DNA of 64,000 nt from the NCBI GenBank assembly GCA_041875495.1, contig CP112982.1, positions 3,162,001 through 3,226,000 on the forward strand. Reading direction: 5' to 3'. Below the pieces are notes generated by a model. The model saw nothing but the letters and a program-made list of their open reading frames with translations. It searched no databases and was not told the origin of the DNA. Every line of letters begins with the position of its first letter. The stretch's first letter is position 1. The position numbers and the translations under genes were made by a program. Positions 58,687-64,000 of the stretch are shown here, in pieces. Source of the stretch: Halomonas sp. CH40 (GTDB lineage: Bacteria > Pseudomonadota > Gammaproteobacteria > Pseudomonadales > Halomonadaceae).

Positions 58687-58716
58687 TTGTTCGCTATTCG
58701 AACAAGGTGTTATTCT
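58687..58716 (+). promoter_or_regulatory. pcaR promoter with overlapping PcaR operator
   Basis: TTGTTCGCTATTCGAACAA (58687-58705) has perfect 7-bp arms and the core GTTCG-N5-CGAAC. Its first six bases (TTGTTC) can serve as -35 for TATTCT (58711-58716) at 18-bp spacing, so PcaR binding would cover its own promoter. Confidence 0.65.
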
Positions 58717-58764
58717 CTGCGCCCCAGCCAATTCAATGACTAACGTAGAGAAAGGTTAAGAACC

Positions 58765-59559
58765 ATGGACGATGCCCCATCGGATAACGCGCTGACACCA
58801 ACGGATCGTGACTTTGTCTCCGCCCTTGCCAGCGGGCTTGATGTCATCATGGCATTCGATGAAGCCCACCCGCGCATGACCCTCAGCGAAGTAGCCACCC
58901 GTACTGATATGAACCGTGCCAAGGCGCGCCGGTTTCTATTGACCCTGCATGCCCTTGGCTATGTACGTAAGCACCAACGCTATTTTGAGCTGACACCCAA
59001 GGTGCTGCAGTTGGGGTATTCCTACTTGTCGAGCCATAATCACCGCAGCGTGATCCAGCATTATCTGGAAGATATCACCCGCGACATCGGCGAATCCTCG
59101 TCGCTGGGCGTACTGGACGGCGACGAGGTAATTTATATTGCCCGCTCTTCAGCTCCCCACCGGCTGATGGCCATTACCTTATCAACAGGGACTCGGCTGC
59201 CGGCGGCCTATACTTCCATGGGGCGCATACTGCTAGCCCAGTTATCTGATAGTGAACTCGATGATTATCTGGAAGATGTGAAACTGACGCCGTATACCGA
59301 CAAGACCCTTACCCGCCGTGGCGACCTGAAAGCGGCCATTTTAACCGCACGGCAGCAGGGCTATGCCGTTGTCGATCAGGAACTCGATTCCGGGCTGCGC
59401 TCAATCGCCATTCCCGCCTTCGATACTGAAGGCAAATTGCTGGGTGCTCTGAACATCAGCACCAATGCTGCCCGGGTCGATATGGATACCCTGCTGGACA
59501 GCTATTTACCGCTTCTTAAAGAAAAAGCCCGGCAGATACAGTTATCTGTCAGTTCCTGA
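58765..59559 (+). CDS. pcaR: IclR-family regulator of the beta-ketoadipate pathway
   Basis: 264 residues: winged helix at ~20-85 (RMTLSEVATRTDMNRAKARRFLLTLHALGYV) and IclR effector domain (VLDGDEVIYIARS, AAYTSMGRILLA, GLRSIAIPAFD). Close in pattern to PcaR, which activates pca genes with beta-ketoadipate. Divergent from pcaIJF and flanked by two matching palindromes. RBS AGAAAGG present. Confidence 0.9.
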   Translation: MDDAPSDNALTPTDRDFVSALASGLDVIMAFDEAHPRMTLSEVATRTDMNRAKARRFLLTLHALGYVRKHQRYFELTPKVLQLGYSYLSSHNHRSVIQHYLEDITRDIGESSSLGVLDGDEVIYIARSSAPHRLMAITLSTGTRLPAAYTSMGRILLAQLSDSELDDYLEDVKLTPYTDKTLTRRGDLKAAILTARQQGYAVVDQELDSGLRSIAIPAFDTEGKLLGALNISTNAARVDMDTLLDSYLPLLKEKARQIQLSVSS

Positions 59560-59671
59560 TGTGGCTTCGTACATACAATTTCCTTCACGACGTCACCGTA
59601 AATTATTCGCTCTTTATCCGAGGTTAGAGGCTTTAGGATGCTGTAGAACATTAATTAATAAGGAAGATGTT

Positions 59672-60547
59672 ATGCCAACAACCCGCGTTCAATCCGCGCG
59701 CAGCGTGGTTGCTCAGCATCCTGCCAAACGGGATGATATCGAAGACTTGGTCACTCGGCGGCCGCTACCAGGGCCACAGCTTGAACAGCTCGATCCGTTT
59801 CTTTTCCTGAATCATCACGGTCCGCAGGTTTACCCCGCCAACAACCGTGGGTTGCCATTTGGCCCGCACCCACACCGGGGGTTTGAAACCGTGACGTTTA
59901 TTCTTGATGGCTCACTGGCTCATGCCGATAGCGCCAGCCATCAAAGCGTCATTCATGCTGGTGGTGTGCAGTGGATGACAGCAGGCAGCGGTATTATTCA
60001 TGCGGAAATATCGCCACCCGAGTTTCGGCGTGATGGCGGCTCTCTGGAAATCCTGCAGCTGTGGGTCAACCTACCCTCACGGCTGAAGATGAGCGAACCC
60101 CGCTATGTGGGGCTGCAGCAGGAAGAAATCCCGGCCATCACCCTACCCGGCGGCGGCGAGCTTCGTCTGATTGCAGGGCAGTGGCAGGAACAGACAGCCC
60201 CGATTACCTCGCTAACTGGCGTGTTCATGTCGACGCTGAGGCTGCCTTCAGGGGTGAGCGAACAGCTACCTGTGGCTGCCGGGCGGCAAGTATTTCTCTA
60301 CCTGGTGAGTGGCGAGGTAAGCATAGGCGGTGACCCCGTTAAACCACACCATCTCATTGAGGTCGACCGCGAAGGCGATAGAATCGATATTGAGGCCAGC
60401 AGCAACGCTCGCCTGCTGTTTGGCCACGGCGATGTGATTGACGAAGCTGTCTACTCCCACGGCCCCTTCGTGATGACGACCCGCGCAGAGATTGTTCAGG
60501 CGGTAGAGGACTACCAGGCAGGCCGTTTTGGCGGGCTAAGTCTGTAA
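59672..60547 (+). CDS. Pirin family protein
   Basis: 291-residue bicupin. The N-terminal cupin has the iron ligands in FGPHPHRGFETVTF and MTAGSGIIHAE; the C-terminal cupin is more divergent. Pirins include quercetinases and redox-sensing regulators. ATG 59672 follows AAGGAAG; the frame extends upstream into pcaR in another frame and is not coding there. 112 bp after pcaR, perhaps independent. Confidence 0.9.
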   Translation: MPTTRVQSARSVVAQHPAKRDDIEDLVTRRPLPGPQLEQLDPFLFLNHHGPQVYPANNRGLPFGPHPHRGFETVTFILDGSLAHADSASHQSVIHAGGVQWMTAGSGIIHAEISPPEFRRDGGSLEILQLWVNLPSRLKMSEPRYVGLQQEEIPAITLPGGGELRLIAGQWQEQTAPITSLTGVFMSTLRLPSGVSEQLPVAAGRQVFLYLVSGEVSIGGDPVKPHHLIEVDREGDRIDIEASSNARLLFGHGDVIDEAVYSHGPFVMTTRAEIVQAVEDYQAGRFGGLSL

Positions 60548-60581
60548 TGCTGCGCCGGTTGCCCAAAGGCACCCGGCGCCG

Positions 60582-62315
60582 CTAGACAGAGACCACCACG
60601 CGGTTTCTTCCCGTCTGTTTCGCTCGGTAAAGGGCATCATCTGCTTGTTTGATCAGCTCAAAGGTACTGCCCACGTCTTCGCCTGGCTTACCCGCCGCCA
60701 CGCCCAGGCTGGCGGTGACCCTTTTGAGTGGGGAATCCACATGGGCAATATCAAGCGCTTCCAGGCTATAACGGAGACGTTCGGCAATCACTGCACCCGC
60801 TTGCTGGTCGCTATCCTGAAGGATGATAATGAACTCTTCTCCGCCGTAGCGCGCAGCCATATCATTGCCCCGCCGAGCATGTTGTTTTAACACTAGCGCC
60901 ACTTCTCGCAGGCATTGATCACCGACCGGGTGCCCGTAGCGATCATTGAACGCCTTGAAGTAATCAATATCCAGCATAATAACGGTCAGGCTGAGGTCAT
61001 TGCGCTGTGCGGTTAACCATTCTCGCGCCAGAATTTCCTCAAAGTAACGCCGATTGGCCAGGCTTGTGAGGCCATCAGTGCGGGAGAGTTCCTGCAGCTG
61101 CTGGTTGACTTCTTCAAGTGCCTGGGTGCGTTCTTTAACCTTCTCTTCCAGCACCTCACTGACTTCCCGGTACCTCGCCAGCAGCTGCTGGGTTTCTGCA
61201 TTCTTTTCGCGAAACACCTCGGAGGCTCTGGACAATTCCTGAAGCTCGTAGCCTGCTTCATGGCCAGGCTTGATGGGCGCCGTTTCTCCCCGAGCAAGAC
61301 GCCGGAAAACGCCAGCCAGGTTTTCAATCGGCGTGGCAATACTGCGACCTAACGCATAAGAGAGCCCCACGATGAGTAGCAGCATTGTAACGCTGCCGAT
61401 GAGCGCCAGCACAAACACCTGCTGCCTTTTATGGTCGACGCTTTGCTCAATCGCGAGCATTTCCTGGCGCAGCTCTTCGGCCAGCCGCTCCGATTGATAG
61501 AGAATTTCATAGGTTTCTGCCGCCATGACCACATTGACCAGGAAAAGATAACCCCGCGCGCGCTGAACCGCTTCAAGAATCACTTCCTGGTAAGCAAGTA
61601 TCGATGCATCCATTCTGGGCAAAAGCCCTACAAAAGCATCCTCCTGATGCACCGCCTGAAGCTGGTGAATCAAGGCACGGGACTGGCGCACATTGCCTCT
61701 GATCTGGCGAATAAGACGATTGTCGAGCGAGTCAAAGTAGTCGCGGGTAAAACCTTCTATCTGCAATAAAGAGGTGCGTAGCCGCTCAACCAGGGCAGCG
61801 GACTCCGCCCCCAGCGCCCTGTCAGCAAAGTTATTGATCAGATTGCCATGCAAATCAGCCTGGGCTTGAATCGCCTCATTGGTCAGCTGGTTCTGGCGCT
61901 CGTGCTGCCGCTTGACCTCGGCGAAGGCCTGTTGAAAGTTATTCAGATGAACGGCCATGATGCTGGCACGCTGGCTGATCGGCGCGCTGGCATCGTCTTC
62001 CAGCATAGCAAGCACGGTTTTAGCCTGCTCCAGGGCCAGATCGGTCTGATCGGCGGAAAAACGATCACCTTCCTGTATAAACTTCTCGGACAAGCGTTGC
62101 AGAACCACCATTCTGGTAGACAGTTCATACCCCAGTTCAACCCGTTCGCTCACCAGATTAAAGCGGCGAAAGTCTGCATAGATATTGCTGATGGCCAGCC
62201 CCATGAAAAGCGCCAAGCCTCCACCCACCAGCCCTATCACCATAAAGCCAGCAAAAAGCCTGTTTTTCAGACGCCAATGGGAAAACCGCCTTATGCCAGC
62301 AATAGATCTCTCCAT
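60582..62315 (-). CDS. Membrane diguanylate cyclase with HAMP and periplasmic sensor
   Basis: 577 residues: membrane helix ~18-40, a long, mostly helical periplasmic domain (~45-305), second helix ~308-330, HAMP (SIATPIENLAGVFRRLARGE, ~335-385), a coiled coil (~390-415) and a GGDEF domain. The active site is GGEEF at 491-495, and the inhibitory RxxD is present five residues earlier (RGND, 482-485), so it should make c-di-GMP and be product-inhibited. It starts inside the last codons of the upstream solute-binding protein gene (25-bp overlap), which implies that the binding protein is its partner. No EAL domain. Confidence 0.92.
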   Translation of the reverse strand: MERSIAGIRRFSHWRLKNRLFAGFMVIGLVGGGLALFMGLAISNIYADFRRFNLVSERVELGYELSTRMVVLQRLSEKFIQEGDRFSADQTDLALEQAKTVLAMLEDDASAPISQRASIMAVHLNNFQQAFAEVKRQHERQNQLTNEAIQAQADLHGNLINNFADRALGAESAALVERLRTSLLQIEGFTRDYFDSLDNRLIRQIRGNVRQSRALIHQLQAVHQEDAFVGLLPRMDASILAYQEVILEAVQRARGYLFLVNVVMAAETYEILYQSERLAEELRQEMLAIEQSVDHKRQQVFVLALIGSVTMLLLIVGLSYALGRSIATPIENLAGVFRRLARGETAPIKPGHEAGYELQELSRASEVFREKNAETQQLLARYREVSEVLEEKVKERTQALEEVNQQLQELSRTDGLTSLANRRYFEEILAREWLTAQRNDLSLTVIMLDIDYFKAFNDRYGHPVGDQCLREVALVLKQHARRGNDMAARYGGEEFIIILQDSDQQAGAVIAERLRYSLEALDIAHVDSPLKRVTASLGVAAGKPGEDVGSTFELIKQADDALYRAKQTGRNRVVVSV

Positions 62316-63547
62316 TTGGTTAAGGAGTATTCATAGGTATCCATGACCGTGTTCCAGACCGATACCCTTTCGAACCGGGTCTGATAACTTCCTCCCCGGC
62401 GCACTTCGCCGGGCACTGCGACTTCTAGCCCATCGGTTCCCGGTATCGAGTTTTCAGCAGGTTTGCCTTCATACCAGAAGTTCCACTCATCCGCATTGAG
62501 GTACTGCCTGGCCTGCTGAGGATTAGCAATATAGTAGCCCTGCCGGGCAATGAAGGCACCGGGCCACCCGGAAAGCCACCAGTTCATAAAGGCGTAAGCA
62601 AGTTCCTTGCGCTCTGAATTGACAGCAGATGACAGGCACATGACGCCATACCAGGCACGGTAGCCTTCCTTGGGGGCGGCATAGGCACAAGGAATCCCCA
62701 TGCCGCGCAGGCGAAAGGCCGCTGGAGAAAACATGCTGGCGATATCCACTTCGTTTCTTGCCATAAGATCAACAGAGTGGGGCACCGATGACCAGAAACC
62801 GCGAAACTGACCTTGGCGCTTGTAATCAACCAGAATCTCAAACAGCTGATCGACTTCCTGCCGGCTCATGTTGCCAATATCACCAAACTGCATCAGGCCT
62901 TTGCTCTGGGCGGCCAGCGCCAGGTCAAACAGGCCGATGCTCGGCTCGTTGATAATTGCCACCCGGCCACGCTGTTGCTTGTCCAGTAACCACCCCCAGC
63001 TTTCGGTTTCATAGGGAATGCCTTCTTCAATAACATCAGTGCGGTAACCGAAGGCATCTACATTATGGGCATAGGGCAGAAAGCTGATGGTGTCAGTGGG
63101 GGTATGCCCCAGGGTGCCATCCGGCTGGGCATACAGCAGCCGATGAGGTGCATCGCCCTGGCCCACCCGCGCCGCCGGTGAGATCTTGCCGGTTTTGGGC
63201 AGGTTATTGATGTCTTTCCAGTAGGTCAGGCGCCGAGTGTCAATCGGTTGGATGGTATTGGCCTGCCAAAGTACGCGAATACTGTTCGTCCATTGCTCAT
63301 AGAGATCAAAGGCACCTGGGTCTGTCGCTGCCTTCAGCAGCACTTCAGCACTGCCACCAGGATAAAACTCGATATTGATACCAAGGTCCTGCTCCGCCCG
63401 GCGCCTTATAGGCTCCTGAAGCGTGACATGGGTTCCTACAACGCGCAGGGTCGGCGGGCGGTTGAATGCTTTCACAATGGCAGGAAAGCCTGCTGTTCCC
63501 AGCAGCAAACCGGCCCCACCTGCCTTCAACACATCGCGACGTTTCAA
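62291..63547 (-). CDS. Tat-exported solute-binding protein, PotD/family-1 type, partner of the cyclase
   Basis: 418-residue periplasmic binding protein. The Tat signal MKRRDVLKAGGAGLLLGTAG ends near ~27. The mature part starts RPPTLRVVGTHVTLQEPIRRRAEQDLGI and has the two-lobe pattern of extracellular solute-binding proteins of the PotD type, with several aromatics (Trp, Tyr) that could line the pocket. No permease or ATPase gene is adjacent; instead it overlaps a diguanylate cyclase gene by 25 bp. It is likely a signalling receptor rather than a transport component. Ligand unknown. Confidence 0.85.
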   Translation of the reverse strand: MKRRDVLKAGGAGLLLGTAGFPAIVKAFNRPPTLRVVGTHVTLQEPIRRRAEQDLGINIEFYPGGSAEVLLKAATDPGAFDLYEQWTNSIRVLWQANTIQPIDTRRLTYWKDINNLPKTGKISPAARVGQGDAPHRLLYAQPDGTLGHTPTDTISFLPYAHNVDAFGYRTDVIEEGIPYETESWGWLLDKQQRGRVAIINEPSIGLFDLALAAQSKGLMQFGDIGNMSRQEVDQLFEILVDYKRQGQFRGFWSSVPHSVDLMARNEVDIASMFSPAAFRLRGMGIPCAYAAPKEGYRAWYGVMCLSSAVNSERKELAYAFMNWWLSGWPGAFIARQGYYIANPQQARQYLNADEWNFWYEGKPAENSIPGTDGLEVAVPGEVRRGGSYQTRFERVSVWNTVMDTYEYSLTKWRDLLLA

Positions 63548-63777
63548 CAGGATGCTCCCTTATCGTTGTTGTCTTGCATCATGCCGGGTTTAAGTTCCTG
63601 AATACAAGTAACCCTTGCAATATCTAAGCACCAAGAGCCGAGCGCCTGCATTTTGAGAGGAGAAATCACTGCCAGGCTAGTGCCGGGCATTATCTGGAAC
63701 TGCCCCAAATGCCGCCTGAGCTTACCGCCGCCAACGGCTGGGTGCGAAGGTAGCCGGTCAGCCCCTTACCGATAGTG

Positions 63778-64000
63778 ATGGGTGATCGTCAGCGACTGTA
63801 TCAACTTTTCGAGATACTTTTGGATAATGCCTGCCGCTATCGTCAGGCTGAAAAGTATCTCTATGTTAAACTATGGTCAGAAGAAGGACCCAATCACTGG
63901 CAGGTATTCATTCAGGATAACCGTGTGGGGATTGCCCCGGAGCATAATGATCAGGCATTTTCACTGTTCATCCGCCTGATGGCCGATAGCGAGCCGCCCG
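63778..64000 (+). pseudogene. C-terminal part of a histidine kinase, interrupted upstream, runs off the window
   Basis: The frame from 63778 gives MGDRQRLYQLFEILLDNACRY (N box of a histidine-kinase ATPase domain in its last residues), then IQDNRVGIAPE (G1 box, normally DNGIGI) and LFIRLM (F box). The frame just upstream continues the kinase-like text (PLPIVMGD), but a TAG at 63751-63753 stops it, and nothing before ~63690 resembles a kinase core. No ribosome site precedes the ATG. It is most likely a 5'-truncated, decaying kinase gene; the window ends before the G2 box. Confidence 0.55.

Overview
The window looks like a 64 kb piece of a gammaproteobacterial chromosome, most likely Halomonas or a close relative. 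The clues are the 16S/23S sequence style, moderately high GC, acidic periplasmic proteins, a DctPQM TRAP transporter, and house-keeping neighbourhoods of gammaproteobacterial type (asmA-mutY-yggX, hisBHAF, fur|bamE-rnfH-ratA|smpB-ssrA, ilvC-pssA with ilvY). The genus is an inference; no search was run. Nearly all of the window is protein- or RNA-coding. I see no insertion sequence, prophage or CRISPR array.

Layout. 1-6.3 kb: a left-truncated succinate-semialdehyde dehydrogenase gene, a divergent MocR/GabR-type regulator, and a TRAP transporter operon. 6.3-10 kb: ETF-ubiquinone oxidoreductase, an orphan AAA ATPase, and a Thr-Gln-Phe tRNA operon with its own promoter and terminator. 10-14.4 kb (minus strand): a PanZ-like acetyltransferase, asmA, mutY and yggX. 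14.6-18 kb: hisB-hisH-hisA-hisF and a DUF416 gene. 18.2-23.2 kb: a glutamine amidotransferase homologue lacking its catalytic cysteine, the selD-selU selenouridine pair, radA, and an NlpE-like lipoprotein. 23.4-36 kb: hisC, a LysR/EamA exporter pair, an RND efflux pair, a GNAT protein, a CnoX-like thioredoxin, a second MocR regulator divergent from a LysE exporter, and a PatB-type C-S lyase.

36-43.5 kb holds small and poorly known genes: an HNH protein, a membrane protein, a thioesterase-unknown-DUF501-LOG operon, an exonuclease, a Sel1 protein, a Tas-like reductase, yaaA and an isochorismatase-like hydrolase. 43.6-49.2 kb is a complete rrn operon on the minus strand (16S-23S-5S, with no tRNA in the spacer), with promoter, boxA sites and terminators. 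Just beyond its terminators lies a perfect 7-bp tandem repeat of about 20.7 copies. 49.4-55.4 kb: pssA, ilvC/ilvY, fur, bamE, rnfH-ratA, smpB and ssrA (tmRNA). 55.7-60.5 kb: the pcaIJF branch of the beta-ketoadipate pathway with divergent pcaR and two matching operator palindromes, then a pirin. 60.6-63.5 kb: a Tat-exported solute-binding protein gene overlapping a membrane diguanylate cyclase gene, which looks like a binding-protein-controlled c-di-GMP sensor. The right edge carries a broken or partial histidine kinase.

The most interesting candidates are the binding-protein/diguanylate-cyclase pair, the heptanucleotide repeat beside the rrn operon, the cysteine-less amidotransferase, the hairpin-dense gap at 40.7-40.85 kb, and several well-formed operator-like repeats.
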